Shown one piece after another: positions 55,701-64,000 of a stretch of DNA of 64,000 nucleotides. The DNA lies in the NCBI GenBank assembly GCA_009829735.1, contig CM020618.1, forward strand, positions 10,383,119 through 10,447,118. The letters are read 5' to 3'. Source of the DNA: Pyropia yezoensis (Eukaryota > Rhodophyta > Bangiophyceae > Bangiales > Bangiaceae). The position numbers and the translations under genes are program-made. Numbering within the stretch: the stretch's first letter is position 1; every line of letters begins with the position of its first letter. The notes under the pieces are model-generated. The model was not told the origin of the DNA. It did no database searches and was given only the letters and a program-made list of their open reading frames with translations.

Positions 55701-56927
55701 ATGCGAAGGTTCTTCTACTGGCCAGCAATGGCCGTCGACGTGGTCGACCACGTAAGGGGATGCCACCCCTGTGCACGTAACCGCATGAGTCTACATAGGC
55801 GGGCGTCTGCCATGAAGCTATTCCCACCTGATGGGCCCAACGAGCAAGTCGCTATCGACATACTCGGGCCACTTCCGATAACGGAAGAAGGGAACAGGTA
55901 CATCCTGGTCATGTCTGACCGCTTCACTAAGCTGTCAAGAGCGGCAGCCATCCCGAATGATACGGCATACACGATCATGAACGCAGTGGTTGACCACTGG
56001 ATCAGTGCATACGGAGTCATGAAGCAACTCCTCTCCGATAACGGAGCAAACCTTACGTCGGCATTCTGCACTAAGGTCCTGGGCATGTTCGGTATCGAAC
56101 CACGTCGGGCATCCGACTACCACCCGCAGTCCAACGGGCAGGTGGAGCGGTTCAACCGCACCATCGTAAAGATGCTACAGTGCTACGTGGCCGAGCACAC
56201 GAACACTTGGGACAGGCTTCTGTCCGTACTCACCCTGGCATACAATGCCAGGCCACATCGGAGCACAAACATTGCTCCGCTGGAGTGGGTCATGCCACTA
56301 GGCGTCGGTAACTTGACGCTGCCACCCGGCAGGTGCACTCGGTATGATACACCGAAGGGCCGACCCGCCGAAGGCATCCACCTAGCTTGGTTGGCCAAGC
56401 TATCGTGGATGATTCCTAAGCTCAAGGGTGCCCTTGACAGAACACAACTTCGATATAAGAAGAACTTCGACGCCCGACTACGGGTGCGCAACGCAACCCT
56501 GGTAACAGGTGACTGGGTCTATATCAGACACCAGAAGTTCCGAGGGAACAAGCTTATGCAACCGGTCAAGGGACCGTACCAGATCCTCCACAGAGATGAC
56601 CACTCTGTTATCTTACACTCCGATACGGAGATTCAACGCATCAGCATGAATGATGTCACACCTGCTCCGATGCCGGAACAGCCTCAGCCGGTACCGGCTG
56701 GGTTGCTACATGAAGCTCTTACAACCCACCGGTCAGATGACCCGGTGGGACCGGATGGGATTCCATACCAAGTAGAGAGCGTGGTCGGACACACCGACCC
56801 GGACCTACCAGGACCCTGGTACGTCAAGGTTATGTGGGTCGGATACGACTCACCCACCTGGGAACAGGCGGCAAATATACCCCGCCAACTCCTCATGCCG
56901 TACATGAGGCGACGACGCCTACTGTAA
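52761..56927 (+). CDS. pol: Ty3/gypsy Pol polyprotein (PR-RT-RH-IN-chromodomain)
   Basis: 1,388 uninterrupted codons from ATG 52761. Visible in order are an aspartic protease with DTG at residues 113-115; reverse transcriptase with FCIDYRRLN (D483) and YLDD at 580-583; RNase H with D730 and the ERE and SDHE motifs; integrase zinc finger ending in C1001 and C1004; a DDE core D1033, D1093 and E1129 (35 residues apart); a GPY-like segment (KGPYQIL); and a chromodomain near residues 1338-1380 (VKVMWVGYDSPTWEQ). A C-terminal chromodomain marks a chromovirus, which usually targets methylated-histone chromatin (family knowledge). All catalytic residues are present, so the enzyme set may be functional. 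It is homologous throughout to the damaged pol at 15968-19948. Confidence 0.95.
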   Translation: MTGGRWGYPSKPPRSTAGKAPRRARLSRRRINPRVHLPAPTTRRQGIDDQPPRLGGEDGKPRHVEPDKGPVQDARATPDIGVGHVLFTLENFKVSATLGVDPQSTRSYYPVLDTGAGPNLIRKDTLPDKWLPRVRVTRGPTIKDANGRLIRTTAAMSLRVTIGDLTTEVDFLVCETLSVPCILGCTFINVHVDAIRPGRRTVELQEADGTKRGHTAIVRDLTLQGSHVNVAEVYASVEPKTLRLAKRTRFEPLSETVLPVNCDLAGICRVQSNLRTYKRHGLTMANGLIDLPAGGSSLLVMANYRRKAVTLPKGTILGIAELYEGDILTPDKEGQVEPLEVLAVAETTERQQPDDGKPNPSAAPADLPPKDQEALKALAEADLDHLPPSVAEGVRRMLRKHDVMWTGGALGTIGATQHRIDLVPGARPARSQPHRAGPMQREIVDGEVKRMSEAKVIRPSMSEWGAPVVIVPKKDQTPRFCIDYRRLNLVTKKDSYPLPRMDECIDSLGEATVFTSIDCNAGYWQIPVADEDIPKTAFVCHSGVYEFLRMPFGLSNAPATFQRAIDIILSGVKWRNCLVYLDDVIVFSRNMDDHVQHVDEVLTLLRNAGVTLRLKKCAFFQQTVEYLGHQITPGKLGVLEANTRALRDARFPNTQTQLKSFLGMCNVYRRFVKDFARIAKPLTVLTSSTLPKVLQPPSPSEEEAFESLKRALLAPPVLALPHRRGTFVIDVDACDTQVGCTLLQGETLIGTDNVIPDLRPVGYFSRTLNPAERNYSATERECLGVIWAVQLLRPYLEGSRFIVRSDHEPLRWLLNLGDKDSDSHGRLARWRLKMAEHDYRTVYKAGSTHHLGDALSRLDTPSGDTRPVDEDIPVVPVCMVGNATQGMADHTMAHLACPLTLADFREAQANDDDCRRHRANLLAGTAGIFSENEDGLIYRRAPADGRHQVVVSVSLRQAVMKREHENPTAGHPRGSRMFAAMRRFFYWPAMAVDVVDHVRGCHPCARNRMSLHRRASAMKLFPPDGPNEQVAIDILGPLPITEEGNRYILVMSDRFTKLSRAAAIPNDTAYTIMNAVVDHWISAYGVMKQLLSDNGANLTSAFCTKVLGMFGIEPRRASDYHPQSNGQVERFNRTIVKMLQCYVAEHTNTWDRLLSVLTLAYNARPHRSTNIAPLEWVMPLGVGNLTLPPGRCTRYDTPKGRPAEGIHLAWLAKLSWMIPKLKGALDRTQLRYKKNFDARLRVRNATLVTGDWVYIRHQKFRGNKLMQPVKGPYQILHRDDHSVILHSDTEIQRISMNDVTPAPMPEQPQPVPAGLLHEALTTHRSDDPVGPDGIPYQVESVVGHTDPDLPGPWYVKVMWVGYDSPTWEQAANIPRQLLMPYMRRRRLL

Positions 56928-57406
56928 CAACCCAACCGACACCGACTTCGGCTGCTGGGGGGTGAGGCTTATACCTACTAAGTAGGGTGTGACATGGTTA
57001 TGGCAGACTTAGGTTTCTAAGTCAAATCAGACTTAGGTTTCTAAGTCGAACCAAGCTTAGGTAACTAAGTAGAGCTAAGATTAGGTAACTAAGTAAAACC
57101 TGAACCTTAATAAGTTAACTTAAAGGTAAAGGCTAACTCCGATAATATCGAAGTAACTAGGGAGCTTACACGGGAGGATGACCTCCCCAAGCCAAGGCAC
57201 AAAGTGGGGGAGGATAACCTCCCCAAGCATGAACCAACCGGAAGAAGTTGGGCGGGAGGCAAGGCACCACTGAGCCAGAAGGGGTACTCCCCAGGGCAGC
57301 AAACAGAGGCAAGCAATGCCCCCAGCGGGGGATGAGTTTATACTCACTACTACCCGGCTACCATAAGGGTTGCCGGGGCCCTCTCCCTCACAAACAATAG
57401 CACTCC
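56928..57406. promoter_or_regulatory. Convergent boundary with tandem palindromes
   Basis: Between the end of pol and the end of the antisense ORF. Four tandem 24 bp units start at 57008, 57032, 57056 and 57080, each with a small palindrome of the form CTTAGGTWWCTAAG. Two further palindromic units GGGAGGATRACCTCCCC lie near 57173 and 57209. The stretch is AT-richer than the rest of the element. The position suits terminators or barriers for two converging transcripts; this is inference. Confidence 0.45.
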
Positions 57407-59866
57407 TCAGTGGGTAGACCCACTGCCCGAGGGAGGCCACTCACGCGTAAGCGCGTATACCTCCGTGCTCCACCGGTCGGCAATGTCACGACGGTCGATC
57501 ACCCGAGTTACCTCGGTGCATAGCTGGACGAGGGTGCTGCGGCCAGCCTCCACGTCCTCCAGAGCTTTCTGGAGGCGGTCAAGCACGCCACCGAAGCAAC
57601 GCGCTGACCCAACCAGCGCAGCACCTGGGGGGATATCCCCCCAGCTAACAGAGAGACCCTCCCGCATTGCACGGGCAACGAGGGCGTCAACGCCCTCATA
57701 CCAGAGACGGGGACCCCCGTCATGTAGGACAGGGGCGGGAGGTGACACTGGCGCAGCCAGAGGAGCCACAGGAGCCGACACGGCTACCACCGGAGCCGGT
57801 GGCACCTGATACGAGGCCCGGTAGGACCCTACCGAAGGGGCTCCACCGTAACCACGGCGGTACTCCGCCCGACGACGGGACACCTCACGCTCCCCACCCA
57901 CAGAGCCCCACTCTCGGGGACGACGGCCAACCGCCGCCGGTATCGGGTTACCGAACCACGGGGCAAGGACCTGAAGAGGGTCATGGATAACCATGGGAAT
58001 ACCCAGGTCAGCAACAGCCTCGGTGGATGCCCACCCATGGCAACTGGGCTCACCCGGCTGAGTACGCCGGACACGCAACGAGTGACGAGGCAAGGGGGAA
58101 GCCCCAGCCTGCGGGTCCCGGTACGGGGGAAGGGCCAACACCCCAGCCCAGTTCACGGCATCGTGAACAGCCAGCAAGGCTTCAAACTCCCGGGCCAACC
58201 CGGTCTTGGCGGCTATCAGATCCACGCCCAACTGCGCGATGTGCCGACGGACACCCGTCGGAAGATGAAACAGACGACCCTGCCGGCGGACGGACAGCAA
58301 GAAGGATGAAGCCTGCCCGAGGGTAACCTCAAGGGTGAAGGTACCCTGCAACGGGTGGACCGGTCGGGAGGCCAACACACTCCCGAAGTATCGGAGACAA
58401 GGGCCGGTGTCAAACCGGAAAGCAGGGGCGGGTTCCCACCCCTCCTGCCATAGCGGCGGACGCACGGGAGTGTATACAGGCGCACGACCGTTGCCGGTCT
58501 GCAACGCACACGTTATATCCGTGCGGAACGCATCCGCCATGACACCATGGTTACGTCGCCAGCTTGACGCCGACTTCAACCCCGCCATAGGCGGGTAGGG
58601 AGCCGTCAACGACAGATACGGGGCTACCCCCGGGTGATAGTCAAAGTCGGGATACCGACCGGTACTGCCCACCGTCTCCCCAAACGCAACCGGCTCCGCC
58701 GCCGACGCAATCCCCCGAGCACTAGCCGGGTAGTCAATCTCCCGCGGCAACGCGGGAGCAATCAAGTCGCATACCCCGAAGTTGGGGTCGAGGTAGACCT
58801 CACCCCGTCCCACGCGGGTGCGCCAGAGCTGCACATGCCGGTCGTCCGGCTGACTCAGGATCCAATGGTGTTCCACCCGGACCGCGTTCGGCTGGTTGAC
58901 CAGCCGCACCAACTCCCGCTCCCAGCTCGGGTCCACCTTGACGCGCCGGGAGGACTCTCCACGGGGATGCACCACGTGGAAGTCCACCCGCATACGACCA
59001 TCGGACTCCATCGACTCTTGCACCGTGAGGCCTCGAACCCGAGCCACCAAGTCGGACATCGACATGGCGGGTTGACCCGCCGCCACGGCGACGCCGCCAC
59101 CCAACGGGGCAACCCGGGCAGGACCAGGAAGAATCGGGGGCGCCGGGGATGCCCCACCGGCAGAGGGACCGACGCCGGAGGTGGACGAGGCCGAGGAGGA
59201 AGAAGAAGGGCGGGCGCCCGCCCGGAATAGCTCCCGGTGTCAACCGCCATGGGGGAAGGACCGTCTTGACCGCTCGACACCCGCGGCACCGCGGTAGGGT
59301 ACCGGCGCCGGCACCACCCGTCGACGTAGCCCCCGCCTCGGAAGGGGAAGGCACTTGGACAGCCTCCGGAGCCGGAGCACCGGCCGTGCGGTCCACCCGC
59401 ACCGTCTTGGACTCGCCGCACCGGGTGTCGCACCGCCACCACCACCCGCGTCAATGTCGGGACCGCCTCGAGGAGTCACCGCCCGGACCCCCGGACCACC
59501 TTGCCCAGCCGGAGTCGGCTGCGGGTCGCCACCTCCGCCGCAGGGCGGACCATCTTGAGGTAGCTGCGGTGAGCCGGCACCGGCACCAGGCTCCATCCGG
59601 GCAGCCGGCAGAGAGGGGGTAGAAGCCGCCACGCGCGGTTGACCGCCGGGTTGACCGCCGGGTTGACCTCCGGCCGACGGCACCGTCGTGCCGCTGCACA
59701 CGGACGACAGTCCTCCGGCCGACAGACGGACGGACACAGCAGGCGCGTCGTCGTCAGACGAGCTCACCTTGTAACGCGCGGCGTCGGGACCGACAGGCGC
59801 GTCGTCCTCCATCTCCTCCCCGATCAGGAGGTCTTCCTCCTCTTCAAGCACCTGGGGATAGGACAT
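57407..59866 (-). CDS. Antisense ORF between pol and 3' LTR (element 2)
   Basis: A minus-strand frame ending at 57407. The solid part runs from ATG 59065 (MSMSDLVARVRGL) for about 552 codons. The same frame continues upstream to ATG 59866 (MSYPQVLEEEEDLL) with a single TGA at 59240-59242, so it may be a spliced or decayed 820-codon gene. The N-terminal part is acidic then Gly/Pro/Ser-rich. The core has TAPYPPMAGL, CLRYFGS and LFHLPTGV blocks shared with the antisense ORF of element 1. The C-terminal part is Pro/Ala-rich with a final helical segment (DRLQKALEDVEAG). There is no known domain, signal peptide or clear membrane segment. The sense strand here has no comparable ORF. An antisense LTR promoter about 0.6 kb upstream could drive it. 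Confidence 0.65.
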
Positions 59867-60435
59867 GATAACGGGTGCGGAGTCCCCCGCGCCCACAAGC
59901 CGTCGACGGCTACGACCCGGTACGGTGGGTTAACCGGGACGAGCCAGGGAAGCGCAGGCACCCGCGGCTTATGACCACAAACGGCCACGAGAAGCGCCGC
60001 AGGCACGCGGGTCGACCCGCGCCCCACGGGGCTACGACCGCGCTCCACCCAGGCACCTGGGCGGGACGGGGCCACACCCACACACGGGTAAGTAAGGGGG
60101 GTCACCCCAACCGCCCCCACGCAACGCGGGCAGCCCCCGCCCCCCACTCAATCGTCCACACGAGAGGGGCCCCCCTACCACCAGGCACCTGGTGGCGGAT
60201 CCGCTTGCACCACCCCTCGGAAAGGGGGGCGTGAACAGCAACCCGCATCGGGACTTAACGGTCCGGAAAACGGATCGTGTGTGCGTACCGCACAAAGGGG
60301 GGCACCCCCTGAGACAACCTCGAAAAGGGGTGTCTGTCGCGACGGGGCGCAAAGCCCCACCCGACGGGTAAACGGTCACGCGACCCACTTACATTCGGTA
60401 ACCGAATGCAACTCGACCGAGGACGGCCGAATCTA
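59867..60435. other. Leader of the antisense ORF / 3' untranslated region of element 2
   Basis: GC-rich sequence between the antisense ORF and the polypurine tract. No further gene. Confidence 0.4.
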
Positions 60436-60446
60436 AGGGGGGATAT
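60436..60446 (+). other. Polypurine tract
   Basis: AAGGGGGGATA immediately before the 3' LTR, the usual plus-strand primer of LTR elements. Confidence 0.75.
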
Positions 60447-60805
60447 GTAGCAATATGGTTGTCCGTATTGTGACCCTAATATTAGGGGGGCTACTTCTAA
60501 TCCTTAACTTTCCATTTGAGAGTCCGTACTGGTCACGGTATCTATAAGTTACGTATGACCAGAGGGACTTGCATCTTGGGGTGGAGGGTAGTTAGTAGTG
60601 TCTCCGAGGGTTTATAACGAGGGGGCCGGCGGCGAATCCACCGCCGGCCATGGTAGAACAACAAACCCCTCCCATTTGGCTCCATCTTGGTCCCGTGGCT
60701 TGCGCTCCAAGGACAGCAACCTTGGCCTCCGGTGACGTTGGTGCCGATCCCCCTTGGTGAGTGTTCCCTGAGAGTGGACGGGCGACGGATTCCTATTGTG
60801 CTACA
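60447..60805 (+). repeat. 3' LTR (359 bp)
   Basis: Matches the 5' LTR except for four one-base deletions (one in the CCCTAATATTAGGG palindrome, three in GGG/CCC runs) and one substitution (A to C near 60691). Confidence 0.97.
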
Positions 60806-60810
60806 AGAGC
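60806..60810. repeat. Target-site duplication, right (AGAGC)
   Basis: Same five bases as 49976-49980. Six further host bases follow before the assembly gap. Confidence 0.95.
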
Positions 60811-60816
60811 ACGCGC

Positions 60817-61316
60817 NNNNNNNNNNNNNNNNNNNNNNNNNNNNNNNNNNNNNNNNNNNNNNNNNNNNNNNNNNNNNNNNNNNNNNNNNNNNNNNNNNNN
60901 NNNNNNNNNNNNNNNNNNNNNNNNNNNNNNNNNNNNNNNNNNNNNNNNNNNNNNNNNNNNNNNNNNNNNNNNNNNNNNNNNNNNNNNNNNNNNNNNNNNN
61001 NNNNNNNNNNNNNNNNNNNNNNNNNNNNNNNNNNNNNNNNNNNNNNNNNNNNNNNNNNNNNNNNNNNNNNNNNNNNNNNNNNNNNNNNNNNNNNNNNNNN
61101 NNNNNNNNNNNNNNNNNNNNNNNNNNNNNNNNNNNNNNNNNNNNNNNNNNNNNNNNNNNNNNNNNNNNNNNNNNNNNNNNNNNNNNNNNNNNNNNNNNNN
61201 NNNNNNNNNNNNNNNNNNNNNNNNNNNNNNNNNNNNNNNNNNNNNNNNNNNNNNNNNNNNNNNNNNNNNNNNNNNNNNNNNNNNNNNNNNNNNNNNNNNN
61301 NNNNNNNNNNNNNNNN
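60817..61316. other. Assembly gap (500 N)
   Basis: Exactly 500 N. It separates the element's right flank from a second copy of the locus that lies to the left of the element. Confidence 0.99.
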
Positions 61317-61951
61317 GAAGGACTGCCACTGCTGGGCAGGGGGGGTGCCCCTCCCCTGCACAGCAACGGCAGCGCCCCCCCGCCCACGCAGCAATGGTAG
61401 CCTCTTTTTACAAGCACGCTGCAGCTCCCTCCGCGTCGCAGCGCCCCACCCCTTCCCGCCCAGCCTCGGAACAGTCCTCGTTGCCAGCAGCAGCAACCGC
61501 CCCCCCCCCCTACAAACTGCGGCGGCACGCTCCGCCCAGCGGCCCCCTCCGCCCATCAGTGGCGGCGACCAACCCTGCCCAGCGACGCCTCCCTGCCCTC
61601 ATGAAGCAGCTGTTGCGACCACCACCCCGCCCCGGCTCTTCAGCCAACTCAGTCGCCCCAGCAGGGGCGCAGTGGCCCCCAACCACCCCCCATCGCTCAC
61701 ACGGGGAGACCACCGATTGTTCGTGAATGAACCGAGTTCCTTTTCAAACTTTCAAAGCAGACCATCCAACGCTCTGCTGATCGCCGCGCATGCTCACCCG
61801 CGACCTCCATCGCCGCGGCATCTATTTTGGGGATCATCGCGCCAACCTGCAGGTCGCTCGCGTCGGCCTCCCCGTGGGCGATAGGGGGTCTCCCTGTTTG
61901 GGGTGCCCGCCCGCCAGCCGCGCCGTGCGGCGCCGGCGACGCCCCTCACCC

Positions 61952-62907
61952 ACGCCTAGTTAAGAGGGCGTTTTTTGTGCAGCCTGGGTTTCACAGGCTC
62001 CCTCGTCTCCTCATTGGCCGACGAAGATCAATTCGATCGCTCTGAGAGGCAATTCTGTCACCGCATTGGCTCAAGACCGAGGTGTCAGTTTTTTTTCTTC
62101 CTTTGGGCCACAGGAAGTTGAAGAATGTACACGTGTTCACCTGCACCCGTTGTCACGGCCGCGTGGGGCAGGTGAGAATAGAAAAGATTAGAAAAGAATG
62201 CATAGTGGAGAGTCAACCGTTCCTCGAAGAACGGCTGCCGGAACGAAACACCACACTTGGGTGAAGTGCCACCCACCCCACCTCATCCCCTCGCACAGCG
62301 CCCAAAGGCCACCACCCTCGCCCGGCGCACCCCCCAAAGGCTCATTACCCGCCACACCCGGGGTTGGCGAGGTCAAACAGGGGTGGGCCCGGCGCAGGGG
62401 CGTCTTTTCACGTCTCGGGGAAGGTGCAGTCCCCCATGACTGTGACTTTACCACCTGTGGCGGATGTACTGTCCTCTGCATCTCGGAGGCTTTTCGACCC
62501 TCAAAGTACACCTGCAGACGCTTCCCCGGGGCATCTTAGAGATATCTGAGAATGCTCGGGGTAACAGCGACAGGAATGGAGTTATTGATGGGGGAAGGGC
62601 TGTCACCTTCAGACCCGGCGGGGGGGGGGTTGAAGGGGGAGGCGTCAAGGCGACGGGAGGGGGGGAGGGGTGGAAATGTCGTGCAAGGGGTTGGGTAGAT
62701 TTTCTCGCGGGGACACACTCATGCGCAAGATGCGGGTGGCCGCGTCACCGGGGCTGCGCCCGACCGTCCCTCACGGCCTCTGTGGCGTGGGGTGAAAATT
62801 GGGGTCATGAAAAAACCCCAATTTTCTTCTCAACCACTCACAGGGCTGCACGTTTCTTTGAAAAGGCTAGTGTAAAGAAACCCAGGCTGCACACCTTAAC
62901 TAGGCGT
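61952..62907 (+). mobile_element. ~960 bp TIR element (copy in locus A')
   Basis: Same element and same insertion point as 47689-48648, so it is not an independent insertion. Confidence 0.65.
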
Positions 62908-63679
62908 GCACCCGCGCGCACCATTGCACCCTCCCCCACACCCCTCCTGCCCTCCCCTTCTTTCTCCCGCGCCACGCAACCGCCGCGCGCCACGCAACCG
63001 CCGCGCGCCAGGCCGCTCGCCTGTGCCGCTCGTCGGTGCCGGGGCGTCCACCCAGGTGGCCACCGTCGCCCCGTGGGCGCCGCCCCCTTTGGCCGACCCT
63101 CGGGTACCACACTGTCACAGCGCGGCCGCGCCAAATGCAAAGGGGTGAGCCGCGCAAGGCGATGCAGCCCCGACGACGACGCGCGTGTCTCCTCGGACGT
63201 GCTCTCCCACCAGTCTGGTGGGGGGCCACCGCGGCCGGTGGTCCCCCGTGCTGGCGCCGCGGTCCTGGCATGGCCGCCGCCGCCGCCGCTGGCCGCCGGC
63301 GACGGCCACACCCCAACCTCCCCCGCGCCTCGCCGCACCTCCGCCCATCATCGACGGCAATCATCGCCCGTAGGCGCTACCGACCCAGCGGCGAGCCACC
63401 ACGGCCCGGGCGGTGTCGTCCCCTCCCATACACACGCGGCGACAGTGACGGCGGCCGACGTGGCGACGGCAGGGGCGAGAAAGTTCAGGCAGCCGCAACC
63501 CTCCACCCCAGCGTGGCGAGTGCGTCTGTACGGTATCAGGACACAAACACCACAGCAGGCGCTAGGGTCAGCTGCCGCAAAAGGAACCCCTTTCCGCCGA
63601 GCCGAGCGCGGCGCACTGCACCTTCGCCGCGAGAGCTCGGCCGCGACACCCAGGCCCGTCGTCGTGAGTAGCGGCCGCC

Positions 63680-64000
63680 TCACCCCGGCCCGCTGGCAGT
63701 GCTGTCATTGCCGCCACTCTGGCAAACACCGCTGCCTCGGTCTCCTCGATGAACAGAGACAGGTCGTCTACGGTCTCGCTCTTAATGTACTCAGAAGCAC
63801 AGAGAACATTGTACAAGGATTCGCTAAGAAGCCCAGGAAAATCGGCATTGGTGAGCAGCACGCACTGCTTGCTATGTCGGAGCTCCGAATCTCTGCTGAC
63901 GTTGCGCAGGAAGAGGAGAACAGCCTGCCAGCCCGACGATCAATCAGCATGAAGACTGTGCGGTCCGCCCACTCTGCACGGATGTCCTCCCGACGGCCGC
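63680..64000 (-). pseudogene. Crinkler/RHS-like gene 3' end, copy A' (partial)
   Basis: Counterpart of 49428-49751, cut by the window end. One-base deletions (for example near 63717 and 63872) break the frame relative to copy A. If they are sequencing errors the gene here may be whole; it should continue beyond 64000 without the retrotransposon. Confidence 0.5.

Larger units (their letters stand above)
49981..60805 (+). mobile_element. Full-length Ty3/gypsy chromovirus LTR retrotransposon (element 2)
   Basis: 10,825 bp with two LTRs, primer site, intact gag and pol, a large opposite-strand ORF, a polypurine tract and a 5 bp target duplication. LTRs differ by one substitution and four one-base deletions, and the deletions resemble sequencing errors. 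Insertion is therefore recent and the element may be active. It sits inside a Crinkler/RHS-like gene. Confidence 0.95.
61317..64000. repeat. Copy A' of duplicated locus (equals 47052-49751)
   Basis: Colinear with 47052-49751 and continuing past the window. Differences are almost all one-base losses in this copy, such as GGGGG to GGGG and CCC to CC. This is the error pattern of unpolished long reads. Confidence 0.9.

Noticed and set aside
1..64000. tRNA, rRNA, CRISPR array, operons or bacterial-type signals
   Set aside because: None found. The sequence is eukaryotic in character, and the regularly spaced repeats seen are minisatellites or transposon ends.

Overview
This window reads as nuclear DNA of a eukaryote with very high GC content. 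It is dominated by transposable elements, GC-rich low-complexity DNA and long homopolymer runs. Chromodomain-bearing Ty3/gypsy elements, Crinkler/RHS-type genes, a Tc1-like transposase and proteins with long Gly/Ala tracts would fit a bangiophyte red alga (Porphyra/Pyropia type). That assignment is an inference; no rRNA, organellar or host marker gene is present to prove it. Two runs of exactly 500 N (4848-5347, 60817-61316) show the window was scaffolded from at least three contigs.

Layout. 0.2-1.35 kb: intact DD34E (Tc1/IS630-like) transposase. 1.5-3.6 kb: GC-rich tandem array with a ~350 bp period. 5.5-6.9 kb: two ~650 bp inverted-terminal-repeat elements lying head to head. 7.2-9.9 kb: a Crinkler/RHS-type protein (P-loop NTPase plus restriction-nuclease-like C terminus), the best conventional gene here. 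10.6-12.6 kb: GC-rich inverted and simple repeats. 14-15.5 kb: an ~960 bp repeat element with an hAT-like element inserted in it. 15.8-22.7 kb: a 5'-truncated Ty3/gypsy chromovirus with three in-frame stops. 22.8-23.8 kb: protease fragment of another gypsy element on the minus strand. 25-26.4 kb: two small inverted-repeat elements. 30.3-34.0 kb: an extremely GC-rich gene whose ordered motifs match the OAS/cGAS/poly(A)-polymerase nucleotidyltransferase superfamily but whose catalytic acidic residues appear to be lost. 34.8-34.95 kb: two strong hairpins. 35-47 kb: repeat-rich DNA with no gene I can defend. 47-49.98 kb and 61.3-64 kb: two near-identical copies of one locus, containing the ~960 bp element and the 3' part of a second Crinkler/RHS-like gene. 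49.98-60.8 kb: a full-length, recently inserted Ty3/gypsy chromovirus with near-identical LTRs and a 5 bp target duplication, inserted inside that gene.

Three observations stand out. First, both chromoviruses carry, between pol and the 3' end, a large ORF on the opposite strand. The two antisense products align with each other by eye, so this is a conserved extra gene of the family and not a shadow of pol. Second, the 30-34 kb gene looks like a pseudo-nucleotidyltransferase with an OAS-like fold. Its reading frame changes four times, each time in a homopolymer run, which points to run-length errors or hypermutable tracts. Third, the 47-50 kb and 61-64 kb copies differ almost only by one-base deletions. 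I read the second as an unpolished alternative haplotype, and I predict an empty insertion site for the chromovirus about 230 bp beyond the window end.
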